64,000 bases of DNA from Stenotrophomonas maltophilia (lineage in GTDB: Bacteria > Pseudomonadota > Gammaproteobacteria > Xanthomonadales > Xanthomonadaceae). A model generated the notes under the pieces. That model saw nothing but the letters and a program-made list of their open reading frames with translations, did no database searches and was not told the DNA's origin. Of this stretch, positions 26,607 to 33,882 are shown piece by piece. The DNA lies in assembly GCF_039555535.1 (NCBI RefSeq), contig NZ_CP154630.1, positions 4,291,001-4,355,000 of the forward strand, in the 5' to 3' direction. A program made the position numbers and the translations under genes. Numbering within the stretch: position 1 is the first letter of the stretch; each line of letters opens with the position of its first letter.

Positions 26607-27887
26607 ATGAGTCGCGAGCGCGTTCCCCACCTGGTCGTTGTCGGCGGCGGTTTTGCCGGTCTCTGGGCCACCCGTGCCCTGGCCCGCGAGCGCATGCGTA
26701 TCACCCTGGTCGACCGCCGCAACCATCATCTGTTCCAGCCGCTGTTGTACCAGGTGGCCACCGCGGGCCTGTCCGCGCCGGATATCGCCGCACCGCTGCG
26801 CCACATCCTCGGCCACCAGCGCAATGTGGAAGTCCGCCTGGGCGAAGTGGTGGTCATCGACAAGCAGGCCCGGCAGATCCGCATGGCCGATGGCAGCGCG
26901 CTGGACTACGACAGCCTGCTGCTGGCCACCGGCGCCACCCACGCCTACTTCGGCAACGACCAATGGGCCGATGATGCGCCCGGCCTGAAGACGCTGGACG
27001 ATGCCATCGCACTTCGCCGCAAGCTGCTGCTGGCCTTCGAACGCGCCGAGGCCGAACCGGACCCGGCAAAGAAAGCGGCGTGGCTGAGTTTCGCCATCGT
27101 CGGCGGCGGCCCTACCGGCGTCGAGCTGGCCGGCACGCTGGCCGAAATCGCGCGCCACACGCTGCGTAATGAATTCCGCCACATCGACCCGGCCAGCGCC
27201 AAGGTGCGGCTGGTCGAGGCCGGTCCGCGCGTGCTGTCCTCGTTCCCGGAAGTCCTTTCGCTGAAGGCGCGCCGGCAGCTGGAAAAGCTCGGCGTGGAAG
27301 TGCTGACGGGTACCCCGGTGAGCGACATCGACAGCCAGGGTTTCAAGCTCGGCGATCAGTTCGTGCCGGCACGCACCGTGGTGTGGGCCGCCGGCGTGGC
27401 CGCTTCACCGCTGGCGCGCACGCTGGACGTGCCGCTGGACCGCGCCGGACGCGTGCAGGTGCAACCGGACCTGACCCTGCCCGGTCACCCGGAGCTGTTC
27501 GTGGCCGGCGACCTGGCCGCGCTGAACCAGGCCAATGGCAAGCCGGTGCCCGGTGTGGCGCCCGCGGCCAAGCAGATGGGCAAGTACGTGGCCGAGGTGA
27601 TCCGCGCGCGCCTGCACGGCAAGCCCGAACCCGGTCCGTTCAAGTACGCCGACTACGGCAACCTCGCCACGATCGGCCGCATGGCCGCGATCGTGCACCT
27701 GGGCCGGCTGCAGTTATCTGGTGTGCTGGCTTGGTGGTTCTGGCTGGCCGCGCACGTGTTCTTCCTGATCGGCTTCCGCAACCGCATCGTGGTGCTGCTG
27801 AACTGGGCGGTGGCGTACTGGAGCTACCAGCGCAGCGCACGCATCATCTTCGGTGATGACCGCGACGACCGGCGGCCGAAGCGGTAG
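26607..27887 (+). CDS. ndh: type II NADH:quinone oxidoreductase
   Basis: 426 residues. Two Rossmann GxGxxG motifs: VVGGGFAGLWA for FAD (about 11-21) and IVGGGPTGVELAGTLAE for NADH (about 165-181). FVAGDLAAL (near 295) is the FAD-contacting motif. The C-terminal membrane-anchoring amphipathic region is present (VLAWWFWLAAHVFFLIGFRNR). It transfers electrons from NADH to quinone without proton pumping. Single gene, strong ATG at 26607 after GGAGTGAG. Confidence 0.94.
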   Translation: MSRERVPHLVVVGGGFAGLWATRALARERMRITLVDRRNHHLFQPLLYQVATAGLSAPDIAAPLRHILGHQRNVEVRLGEVVVIDKQARQIRMADGSALDYDSLLLATGATHAYFGNDQWADDAPGLKTLDDAIALRRKLLLAFERAEAEPDPAKKAAWLSFAIVGGGPTGVELAGTLAEIARHTLRNEFRHIDPASAKVRLVEAGPRVLSSFPEVLSLKARRQLEKLGVEVLTGTPVSDIDSQGFKLGDQFVPARTVVWAAGVAASPLARTLDVPLDRAGRVQVQPDLTLPGHPELFVAGDLAALNQANGKPVPGVAPAAKQMGKYVAEVIRARLHGKPEPGPFKYADYGNLATIGRMAAIVHLGRLQLSGVLAWWFWLAAHVFFLIGFRNRIVVLLNWAVAYWSYQRSARIIFGDDRDDRRPKR

Positions 27888-27901
27888 GGCTGCACGCAAC
27901 A

Positions 27902-27940
27902 GGGGTCGGATCCCTTTCCGCAGGAAAGGGCTCTGACCCC
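27902..27940. repeat. GGGGTC...GACCCC palindrome, copy D
   Basis: Same conserved flanks as copies A-C with inner stem CCTTTCC/GGAAAGG. Confidence 0.8.
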
Positions 27941-27945
27941 TTGCA

Positions 27946-28019
27946 GTAGATCCACGCCATGCGTGGATGAGCGCCTGTGCAGGCCGCATGGGGCTCAGCC
28001 ACGCATGGCGTGGCTCTAC
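27946..28019. repeat. SMAG palindrome dimer
   Basis: GTAG-ATCCACG-CCATG-CGTGGAT head, 28-bp linker, then AGCCACG-CATGG-CGTGGCT-CTAC. The final CTAC carries the stop codon of the minus-strand gene at 28016. Confidence 0.85.
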
Positions 28020-28471
28020 TTCCTCATCGGGCCGCCCGGCACCCGCCGTTTCGACCATGCCCGGCAGAAATCCTCTTTTCTCGCGGTGTCGGCAATCTGC
28101 GCGGTACTCCAATGCCGGGTGATCCAGATCGTCAATGCGGTGCTGCTGAGATGCCAGCGCAGCATGTCTTGCTGCGGTTGCCGCCACAGGTGGCGTCGGG
28201 CAATCCAGAAGGCCTCCCGCTCCACTTCAGGCACCTTCTTCTTCATCACGTCCTTGTCGAAGAACTGGGCGATGAAACGCCACGGGTTCATCGGCTGGTA
28301 TCCCGTTCGTGGTTCACTGGTGCACGCAGCCACACCACTCGGCACACGGTCTGCCGGCTGCGGCCGGCCTTCGACCAGCGTCAGCCCGAGCAGGTACAGC
28401 AGGCCAGGCAGCAGCGCGATGCCGGCGACCAGCACGACGACGGAGATCCATGCCTTGCCGGCGGCACGCAT
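28016..28471 (-). CDS. hypothetical membrane-anchored protein, 151 aa
   Basis: One N-terminal TM helix (about 9-31) and a basic, Trp/Arg-rich cytoplasmic or periplasmic domain with repeated hydrophobic helices (EREAFWIARRHLW, STALTIWITRHWSTAQIADTA). A faint resemblance to GT51-associated helices was considered but not supported. It starts 3 bp after the stop of the upstream gene, so the two are co-transcribed. The stop TAG is within a GTAG palindrome. Confidence 0.7.
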   Translation of the reverse strand: MRAAGKAWISVVVLVAGIALLPGLLYLLGLTLVEGRPQPADRVPSGVAACTSEPRTGYQPMNPWRFIAQFFDKDVMKKKVPEVEREAFWIARRHLWRQPQQDMLRWHLSSTALTIWITRHWSTAQIADTARKEDFCRAWSKRRVPGGPMRK

Positions 28472-28474
28472 CGG

Positions 28475-28906
28475 TCACTGCGCCTTCGGCTTCGGGTACC
28501 ACAGTGCGTTGACGATGACCCAGCGCTGCCCGAAGCGCCCCATGTGGAAGTAATCGACGAACCACGGTGTTTCCAGCCGCACCGAGGCGGCGCTGCCGGT
28601 CACATCCAGCACCGTGCAGCGGCGGTCCCATTGCTCCTTCGGGGTCTTCAGCGCGCCCTGCTTCGTCAGTGAGACCAGCTCTTCCTTCGACATCCGGCGC
28701 AGGCCAAGGCGCTCATCGGGTGTATCACCGAGGACCGCGCGCTTGGCCAGGTCCGGGTGCAGGGACCGTGCGACGCGCTGTGGGTCCGCCTCCAGCTGGC
28801 CGTCGACGTAGTCATGGCAGGTGGCTTCGATGGCCTCGATGGTGGCCGGGTCGGCGGCGGGGCTTATGGCTGCGGAAAGGGCGAACAGCAGGGCGATCGT
28901 GGACAT
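28475..28906 (-). CDS. secreted SnoaL/lumazine-binding-like protein
   Basis: 143 residues. Signal peptide about 1-18 (ALLFALSAAISPA), then a cone-shaped alpha+beta NTF2-like domain: DYVDGQLEADPQRVARSLHPDLAKR, an internal E-E-L-V-S region and the strands SVRLETPWFVDYFHMGRFGQRWVIVN. This matches putative lumazine-binding/DUF4440-type NTF2 proteins. No catalytic residues are assigned. First gene of a two-gene unit with 28016-28471. Confidence 0.7.
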   Translation of the reverse strand: MSTIALLFALSAAISPAADPATIEAIEATCHDYVDGQLEADPQRVARSLHPDLAKRAVLGDTPDERLGLRRMSKEELVSLTKQGALKTPKEQWDRRCTVLDVTGSAASVRLETPWFVDYFHMGRFGQRWVIVNALWYPKPKAQ

Positions 28907-28957
28907 CCGGGTCTCCAGCGCTGGGCGCGAGGCGATCATCGCACGGGCCGGGTAGCC

Positions 28958-29057
28958 CATCCACGCGTGGCGTGGATCTACTGTAGAGCCGAGCCCATGC
29001 TCGGCTTGACCATCAGGCAGCAGCAGCAACAACAGCCGAGCACGGGCTCGGCTCTAC
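28958..29057. repeat. SMAG cluster: one single palindrome plus one dimer
   Basis: An inverted single unit ending CTAC (28958-28981; ATCCACG arms) is directly followed by a dimer (28983-29057) with AGCCGAGC arms. Its terminal CTAC provides the stop codon of the GIY-YIG gene. The linker between arms is CAG/CAA-rich. Confidence 0.85.
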
Positions 29058-29329
29058 AGAAGCGCGGGATCCGGCGCCTGCAGCCAGGCCAGCTTGCGTT
29101 CGCGCGGCTGCTGCTTGAGCTGCCACTCGGCGCGCGAGGCGGCGGAACGGTCCGGGTATTCGCGTACGGCCAGCACGCGCAGTGGCGGCCGGGCCCGGGT
29201 GTAGCGCGCGCCCTTGCCGGCCTGGTGGGCGGCGAAACGCGCGTCAACGTCGGTGCTGATACCTGCGTAATAGCTGCCATCCCGGCATTCGAGCAGGTAC
29301 AGGAACCACGGGCGGAGGGACGGGGCCAT
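29054..29329 (-). CDS. small GIY-YIG nuclease domain protein (YhbQ/UPF0213-like)
   Basis: 91 residues. The domain starts with [18 protein letters not shown] (GIY and YIG equivalents are YLL and YAG) and continues through [16 protein letters not shown] with the conserved basic pair and E (AEWQLKQ). Members are single-domain GIY-YIG proteins with weak or uncertain nuclease activity. Its TAG stop lies in a GTAG palindrome. Divergent from the glycine riboswitch transcript. Confidence 0.88.
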   Translation of the reverse strand: MAPSLRPWFLYLLECRDGSYYAGISTDVDARFAAHQAGKGARYTRARPPLRVLAVREYPDRSAASRAEWQLKQQPRERKLAWLQAPDPALL

Positions 29330-29373
29330 GCCTGGATTATGCCGTGCTGCACTGCAGCGGATATACTGGCGGC

Positions 29374-29579
29374 CGAATGCAGGAGAGAGGCGCCGCGCTG
29401 GCGCCCGCCGAAGGCGCAGGCTCCCATGATCGCTCAGGCCGGTGGGCTGGAATCCCACCAACCATGCATTCGACTCGCCGAGCTGGAGAGAGGTCACCGG
29501 GCACGCCCGGGACGATCCGCCGAAGGGGCACGCGGCCCATGCCGCTGAACTCTCAGGCAAAAGGACAGCGGGAGCGGCA
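29374..29579 (+). promoter_or_regulatory. tandem glycine riboswitch
   Basis: Two aptamers in series. Aptamer 1 (29374-29472) is closed by CGAATGC/GCATTCG and contains GGAGAGAG, CGCCGAAGG and CTCAGGC. Aptamer 2 (29476-29579) contains GGAGAGAG, CGCCGAAGGGGCA and CTCTCAGGCAAAAGGACAG, the diagnostic glycine-binding core. TATACT (29362-29367) just upstream may be a -10 element. No terminator hairpin with T tract follows, so control may act on translation initiation of the transporter, whose start lies 81 nt downstream. Confidence 0.93.
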
Positions 29580-29660
29580 CCGGTCATCGTCATCCCGTCA
29601 TTGCGCAGGCAGTGGCGGTATAGGCGCATGGCCGGCCCCACCGCGCCCGGAGCCTGTCCC

Positions 29661-30278
29661 ATGCTGCTGTCCATCATCTACCTGATCGCCATTTCCGCCG
29701 AAGCCATGACCGGCGCGCTGTCCGCCGGCCGCCGCCGCATGGACCTGTTCGGCGTGGTCATGATCGCCTGCGTCACCGCACTCGGTGGCGGTTCGCTGCG
29801 CGACATCCTGCTCGGCCACTACCCGCTGGGCTGGGTGAAGCACCCCGAGTACCTGGGCTTCACCGTGTGCGCGGCGCTGATCGCCACATGGGTGGCGCGC
29901 TGGATGCACCACTTCCGCCGTACCTTCCTCGTGCTCGATGGCTTGGGCCTCATCGCCTTCACCCTGATCGGCTGCTCGATCGCACGCGAAGCGGGCCATG
30001 CGATGCCGATCGTGCTGATCGCCGGCATGCTGACCGGTGCGTTCGGCGGCGTGCTGCGCGACATCCTCTGCAACGAAGTACCGCTGATCTTCCAGAAGGA
30101 GCTGTACGCGATCATCGCGCTGCTGACCGGCGCGGCGTATCTGTTGCTGCTGCACTGGGGCGTGGCCGACGCCACCGCGATCCTGTGTTGCCTCGGTGGC
30201 GGGTTTGCGCTGCGCCTGTTGGCGATCCAATACCGCTGGGAAATGCCGAAGTTCGTGTATCACGACGAGGTGCATTGA
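29661..30278 (+). CDS. TRIC/YicG-family glycine transporter
   Basis: 205 residues, the usual YicG (UPF0126) length, with seven predicted TM segments. It carries the duplicated UPF0126 motif with [17 protein letters not shown] in the first half and [10 protein letters not shown] in the second. The protein class is known as trimeric cation-channel-like, and several bacterial members move glycine. Placement behind a tandem glycine riboswitch supports a glycine role. Start chosen at 29661; an in-frame ATG at 29628 would add 11 non-conserved residues. Confidence 0.9.
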   Translation: MLLSIIYLIAISAEAMTGALSAGRRRMDLFGVVMIACVTALGGGSLRDILLGHYPLGWVKHPEYLGFTVCAALIATWVARWMHHFRRTFLVLDGLGLIAFTLIGCSIAREAGHAMPIVLIAGMLTGAFGGVLRDILCNEVPLIFQKELYAIIALLTGAAYLLLLHWGVADATAILCCLGGGFALRLLAIQYRWEMPKFVYHDEVH

Positions 30279-30291
30279 ACGATGGCGTGTT

Positions 30292-30314
30292 CGCCGGGCA
30301 TGGCCCGGCGCTAC
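30292..30314. repeat. single SMAG-like palindrome
   Basis: CGCCGGGC-AT-GGCCCGGCG followed by CTAC, after the glycine transporter gene. A second, unrelated hairpin (CCTGGCGCTG/CAGCGCCAGG, 30346-30376) follows. Confidence 0.6.
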
Positions 30315-30475
30315 CAGTCAAAGCCTGCACCACCCCGGCGATGTACCTGGCGCTGTCGCACATACGCAGCGCCAGGCGCATCGCCGGTGCGGACGGGTCG
30401 GCCTCCAACTCCGACCGACCCTGATCGCGGCCGCACCCCCGCAGGCGCTGGCCGCCATCCACACACATGCCGCAC

Positions 30476-31549
30476 TCAGGCGGCTTCGGACACCTTCACT
30501 TCACGACGGGCGCGCACGGCCGCAGCCAGTCGCTCCAGCACCGTCACGGTGGTGTCCCAGTCGATGCAGCCATCGGTGATGCTCTGCCCGTAGACCAGCG
30601 GCTGGCCTTCCACCAGTTCCTGGCGGCCACCGACCAGATGGCTCTCGATCATCACACCGACGATGCGCTGTTCGCCGTCTTCCAACTGAACGGCGATGTC
30701 TTCGATCACCTTCGGCTGGTTCTCGGGGTTCTTCAGGCTGTTGGCATGACTGGCGTCGATCATCAGGCGCGTCGGCAGCTTGGCCTTGGCCAGCGCCTGG
30801 CAGGCCTCGCCCACGCTGGCCGCATCGTAGTTCGGCTGCTTGCCGCCGCGCAGGATCACATGGCAATCCGGGTTGCCGGTGGTCGAAACAATGGCGGTGC
30901 CGCCCTGCTTGGTCACCGACAGGAAATGATGCGGATTCGAAGCAGCACCCACCGCGTCGGCGGCGATCTTCACGTTGCCATCGGTGCCGTTCTTGAAGCC
31001 GACCGGGCACGACAGTCCCGAGGCCAGTTCGCGGTGCACCTGGCTTTCGGTGGTGCGCGCACCAATGGCACCCCAGGCCACCAGATCGGCAATGTACTGC
31101 GGCGAGATCACGTCGAGGAACTCGACGCCGGCCGGCAGGCCCAGCTTGTTGATGTCGCGCAGCAGGCCACGGGCGATGCGCAGGCCCTTGTCGATCCTGA
31201 AGCTGCCATCCAGGTCCGGATCGTTGATCAAGCCCTTCCAGCCCACCGTGGTACGCGGCTTCTCGAAGTACACGCGCATGACGATTTCCAGCTCGCCGGC
31301 CAGTGCGTCACGCAGCGGCTTCAGGCGCTGGGCGTATTCGATGGCGGCGTGCGGGTCGTGGATCGAGCACGGGCCGACCACCACCGCCAGGCGGTCGTCA
31401 CGGCCATGCAGGATCTGGTGCAGGGCCGCGCGCGAGGCGCTGACGGTGTCGGAGGCTTCATCGTCACACGGCAGCATCGCCAGCAGCTGGGCAGGCGGTG
31501 TCAGCGGTTCGATGGTGCGGATACGCAGGTCGTCGGTGTGCGGGGGCAT
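30476..31549 (-). CDS. 3-deoxy-7-phosphoheptulonate (DAHP) synthase, class I (AroG/F/H type)
   Basis: 357 residues. First committed step of the shikimate pathway: PEP plus erythrose-4-phosphate. Class I motifs: VVVGPCSIHDP (near 56-66), MRVYFEKPRTTVGWKG (near 90-105), VKIAADAVGAASNPHHFL, VILRGG, and DASHANS for metal and substrate binding. Its N-terminus contains the extra helix used by feedback-regulated isoforms, but which amino acid inhibits it cannot be read. Preceded on the same strand by a leader peptide with FYWYYF and a terminator, so it is probably controlled by aromatic amino acid supply. Confidence 0.94.
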   Translation of the reverse strand: MPPHTDDLRIRTIEPLTPPAQLLAMLPCDDEASDTVSASRAALHQILHGRDDRLAVVVGPCSIHDPHAAIEYAQRLKPLRDALAGELEIVMRVYFEKPRTTVGWKGLINDPDLDGSFRIDKGLRIARGLLRDINKLGLPAGVEFLDVISPQYIADLVAWGAIGARTTESQVHRELASGLSCPVGFKNGTDGNVKIAADAVGAASNPHHFLSVTKQGGTAIVSTTGNPDCHVILRGGKQPNYDAASVGEACQALAKAKLPTRLMIDASHANSLKNPENQPKVIEDIAVQLEDGEQRIVGVMIESHLVGGRQELVEGQPLVYGQSITDGCIDWDTTVTVLERLAAAVRARREVKVSEAA

Positions 31550-31596
31550 TGGGGGGAGGTCTCCGGAACGTTGGGGGTCCCCAGCGTGGCGGCATG

Positions 31597-31626
31597 AAAA
31601 AAGCCGCCAGGTTCGCTGGCGGCTTT
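31597..31626 (-). terminator. attenuator terminator before DAHP synthase
   Basis: Minus strand: 11-bp perfect stem AAAGCCGCCAG/CTGGCGGCTTT, 5-nt loop, then an uninterrupted T6. It lies 23 nt past the leader-peptide stop and 47 nt before the DAHP synthase ATG. Confidence 0.88.
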
Positions 31627-31649
31627 CGGGAATGCGTCTGAAGCTTTCT

Positions 31650-31727
31650 TCAGGGTGAGCGCAGTCCTTCCTCCGCCAGTGGCTTCGGAAAGTAATACCA
31701 GTAAAAGCTGGTGGGGGCTGCGTTCAT
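31650..31727 (-). CDS. leader peptide of aromatic-amino-acid attenuator, 25 aa
   Basis: ATG 31727, TGA ending at 31650. The peptide contains the run FYWYYF at residues 8-13 (Phe-Tyr-Trp-Tyr-Tyr-Phe) among otherwise ordinary residues, and it is followed by a strong terminator before DAHP synthase. Stalling for lack of charged Phe/Tyr/Trp tRNA would favour antitermination. All three aromatic amino acids are sampled, unlike trp- or phe-specific leaders. A TTGCAC...TATCAA pair upstream places the probable transcription start only a few bases from the leader ATG. Confidence 0.82.
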   Translation of the reverse strand: MNAAPTSFYWYYFPKPLAEEGLRSP

Positions 31728-31845
31728 GGGTTCTATTGATAGCACAGCTTCTGCGCAGTGCAAAATGTTTCATCCGCAACTGGGGGCGCGGTTCAGCGAG
31801 TCGCGCACCTGGGCCATCCATGCGGCGCCAGGCACGCGAAGTCGC

Positions 31846-32103
31846 TCATCTGCCATGCACTTCCACGTCCAGCAGCAGGCCTTCATGGATGTCGGCCCAG
31901 CGCTCCAGCACGCGCCCCAGTTCCTGCCGGGCCTCATCCAGCTGCTCGGGATTGAGCAGGGAACGGGCGGTGTAAAGGTCGGATACCAGCCGCCGCAGGA
32001 GCGGTTCCGGGATCGCCACCGACGGCCCTTCCACCTGCGGCAGCTGCAGCGCCGGGGTGTCGCCAAGCGGGCCGTACAGCGTTACCTGGAGCGTGCTCTG
32101 CAT
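31846..32103 (-). CDS. hypothetical protein, 85 aa
   Basis: Small soluble acidic protein. N-terminal beta-like section MQSTLQVTLYGPLGD, followed by a helical part (RRLVSDLYTARSLL, ELGRVLERWADIHEG). No known family recognised. A longer reading from 32139 would add 12 poorly supported residues. It is divergent in position from nothing nearby; it lies 91 bp downstream of the next minus-strand gene. Confidence 0.6.
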   Translation of the reverse strand: MQSTLQVTLYGPLGDTPALQLPQVEGPSVAIPEPLLRRLVSDLYTARSLLNPEQLDEARQELGRVLERWADIHEGLLLDVEVHGR

Positions 32104-32193
32104 GATCGACTTCCGTGCGGATGGACAGGGGCAGTGCACTGTTTACCGCGTCCGGGTGACAGGCGCATGTGCCATGCGCGTCCGAAGGAGCCG

Positions 32194-32532
32194 CTACAAG
32201 GCAGCCAGATCGGCCAGGTGCTGCCCCATCCCATCGTCCGCGCCGACGACATTGGTGGTGGCGAAGTACTGATGCCAACCGGTGGCGGCAATGCCTTCCA
32301 CCAGGGCATCGGCGTCTTCCCGGCTCGCACATCTCCAGACAGCATGGAACTGCTCGCTGCCGCCGTGCGCTGCATCCGCGGCCACGCGGCCCATCGCCAC
32401 CGGCGTGATGCGGGCCGGATCGAACTGTTGCATGCCGGCGCCGATGCGGGCGAAGAAGGCGGTGCGCTGGTCAGGCGGGAGCGCAGTCCAGGCAGGGGTG
32501 GCTGTGTAGAGCTCGATGAAGATGTGGGACAT
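32194..32532 (-). CDS. hypothetical protein with dimeric alpha/beta-barrel character, 112 aa
   Basis: Starts MSHIFIELYTATPAW and continues as an alternating strand-helix pattern (FFARIGAGMQQF, AVWRCASREDADALVEGIAATGWHQYF), typical of ferredoxin-like YCII/ABM or EthD-type small proteins. No catalytic residue assigned. ATG at 32532 after GGAAGAACCCC. A GTAG palindrome separates it from the AlkD-like gene upstream. Confidence 0.65.
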   Translation of the reverse strand: MSHIFIELYTATPAWTALPPDQRTAFFARIGAGMQQFDPARITPVAMGRVAADAAHGGSEQFHAVWRCASREDADALVEGIAATGWHQYFATTNVVGADDGMGQHLADLAAL

Positions 32533-32559
32533 GGGGTTCTTCCTTGAGGGTTTGAGGGT

Positions 32560-32582
32560 TGCCGGCCAGCGGCCGGCACTAC
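32560..32582. repeat. single SMAG-like palindrome at the AlkD-like stop
   Basis: TGCCGGCC-AGC-GGCCGGCA then CTAC; the minus-strand GTAG supplies the stop of the gene starting at 33319. Confidence 0.8.
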
Positions 32583-33319
32583 CGCAGCGAGCGTAGTGCG
32601 CGCCTGCGGATGTAGGCGTTGGCGCTGCCGTCGTGTTCACGCTGCCAGCGCGCGCACAGATCGCGCAGCCAGCGCGGCTGGGTCTTGCCGGCATCGTTGA
32701 GCCAGTTGCCAACCGAGTCCTGTACGTAGCGATCCGGATCGTCGGCCAGCGCTTCAAGCAGCGGCAATGCATGGTCCGGGTGCTGCTTGAACAACGCGAT
32801 GTGCGTGGCCCACACGCCACGCGGGCGCAGTGCTTCGCAGGCGAAGCGACGCAGGTAGGGTGAAGCTTGCTGCGTCCATGGCTGCAGGCACTCCAGCGCC
32901 TGCAACGGTGCAGCAACGATATCTGCACGCAGCGCGAGCCACGCCCACTCACGCACGCCGAAGTGCGGATCATCGGCGAGCGGACGCATCGCACGCAGCT
33001 TGGCCGGTAACGTTGCGCTGGCATCGCTGCCAATCAGGTAGCAGGCCCAGCCACGCACGGAATCGGACGCATGCTCCTGCCATTTCGCAGGAGCGCCCTG
33101 CCCGCTTTCGCGCAGCAACCGGGCAGCCAGGGCCATGCGCTGGGTGATGCCCTTGCCTTCAGCATCGCGCATGCGGTGCAGCGCGTCATGTTCAAGTGCG
33201 GGTGCCACCGCCTGTAACAGCGCAGCGAAATCCACCGCCAGGCATTCAGCCAGATGGCTGGCGGCGACGCGGCCAGTGTTGAGCGCATTCAATCGCTCAG
33301 CTGTCAGGGTCCCGCTCAT
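32579..33319 (-). CDS. HEAT-repeat DNA alkylation repair protein (AlkD-like)
   Basis: 246 residues of tandem helical HEAT-like repeats, including SDSVRGWACYLIG, DPHFGVREWAWLALR, SPYLRRFACEALRP and DPDRYVQDSVGNWLNDAGK. This pattern is typical of AlkC/AlkD-type DNA glycosylase-like proteins; the W and D of the AlkD catalytic cluster have candidates (W in REWAWLA, D in QDSVGNWLND). Function in alkyl-base removal is inferred. The start overlaps the MarR stop (ATGA), so the two are translationally coupled. Confidence 0.8.
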   Translation of the reverse strand: MSGTLTAERLNALNTGRVAASHLAECLAVDFAALLQAVAPALEHDALHRMRDAEGKGITQRMALAARLLRESGQGAPAKWQEHASDSVRGWACYLIGSDASATLPAKLRAMRPLADDPHFGVREWAWLALRADIVAAPLQALECLQPWTQQASPYLRRFACEALRPRGVWATHIALFKQHPDHALPLLEALADDPDRYVQDSVGNWLNDAGKTQPRWLRDLCARWQREHDGSANAYIRRRALRSLR

Positions 33320-33810
33320 GCCCCACGACCTGTATCGGTGTGCCGCCAGACCTTGTGCAGCAGCTGCGACAACTGCTGCTGTTCTTCCGCGTCCAATCCG
33401 CTGAACAAGCCGCCTATCCATTGCGTGTGCTGGTTGAACAGCGCCTCGGCAAGGCGTTTCCCCTGTGTGGTCAGCACGATCTGCAGGCGCCTGCCATCTT
33501 CGGCGTCACTGCGCCGCTGCAGCAGCCCTTCGCGCTGCAGGCCATCGATCAGGCCACTGATCGTGGCGCGGGTGACACCTGCGCGCTCGGCCAGTTCATG
33601 CGGTGGCAGCGTGCCACCGGCACCGTGCAGCAGGAAAAGCACGGTGAATCGCCCTTCACTGAGCCCGTGCGGCGCCAGGCGTGTGGCGCAGTCGCGATCG
33701 ATGGCCGATGACAGCGACAGCAACTGGAAACACAGGCGCAGCTGCGCGACGCCAGTATGGCCGCGCCGTTGCGCTTCATCCAGCAGGGCACTGTGCTTGG
33801 CTTCCAGCAT
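33316..33810 (-). CDS. MarR family transcriptional regulator
   Basis: 164 residues. Winged helix with LSEGRFTVLFLLHGAGGTLPPHELAERAGVTRATISGLIDGLQREGLLQRRSDAEDGRRLQIVLTTQGK-type features: recognition helix VTRATISGLIDGL and wing DAEDGRRLQ. Start chosen at 33810. An in-frame ATG at 33843 would put codons 1-8 inside a perfect inverted repeat that is more likely the operator. Probably autoregulated and co-expressed with the AlkD-like gene. Confidence 0.88.
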   Translation of the reverse strand: MLEAKHSALLDEAQRRGHTGVAQLRLCFQLLSLSSAIDRDCATRLAPHGLSEGRFTVLFLLHGAGGTLPPHELAERAGVTRATISGLIDGLQREGLLQRRSDAEDGRRLQIVLTTQGKRLAEALFNQHTQWIGGLFSGLDAEEQQQLSQLLHKVWRHTDTGRGA

Positions 33811-33822
33811 GGCTTCATCCAA

Positions 33823-33856
33823 TATGATTAGGTGCCTAATCATATGCTATAGCATA
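33823..33856. promoter_or_regulatory. MarR-type operator with adjoining second palindrome
   Basis: TATGATTAGG-TG-CCTAATCATA (33823-33844), 10-bp perfect arms, directly joined to TATGCTATAGCATA (33843-33856), a 14-bp perfect palindrome. TATGAT in the repeat can serve as the minus-strand -10 of the MarR gene. Confidence 0.75.
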
Positions 33857-33882
33857 GGCATTACGTTAATATCCCAGCGATA

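Noticed and set aside
28016..28471. Possible peptidoglycan glycosyltransferase (GT51) fragment
   Set aside because: The catalytic EDxxFxxHxG-type motif is absent; only a vague helix similarity.
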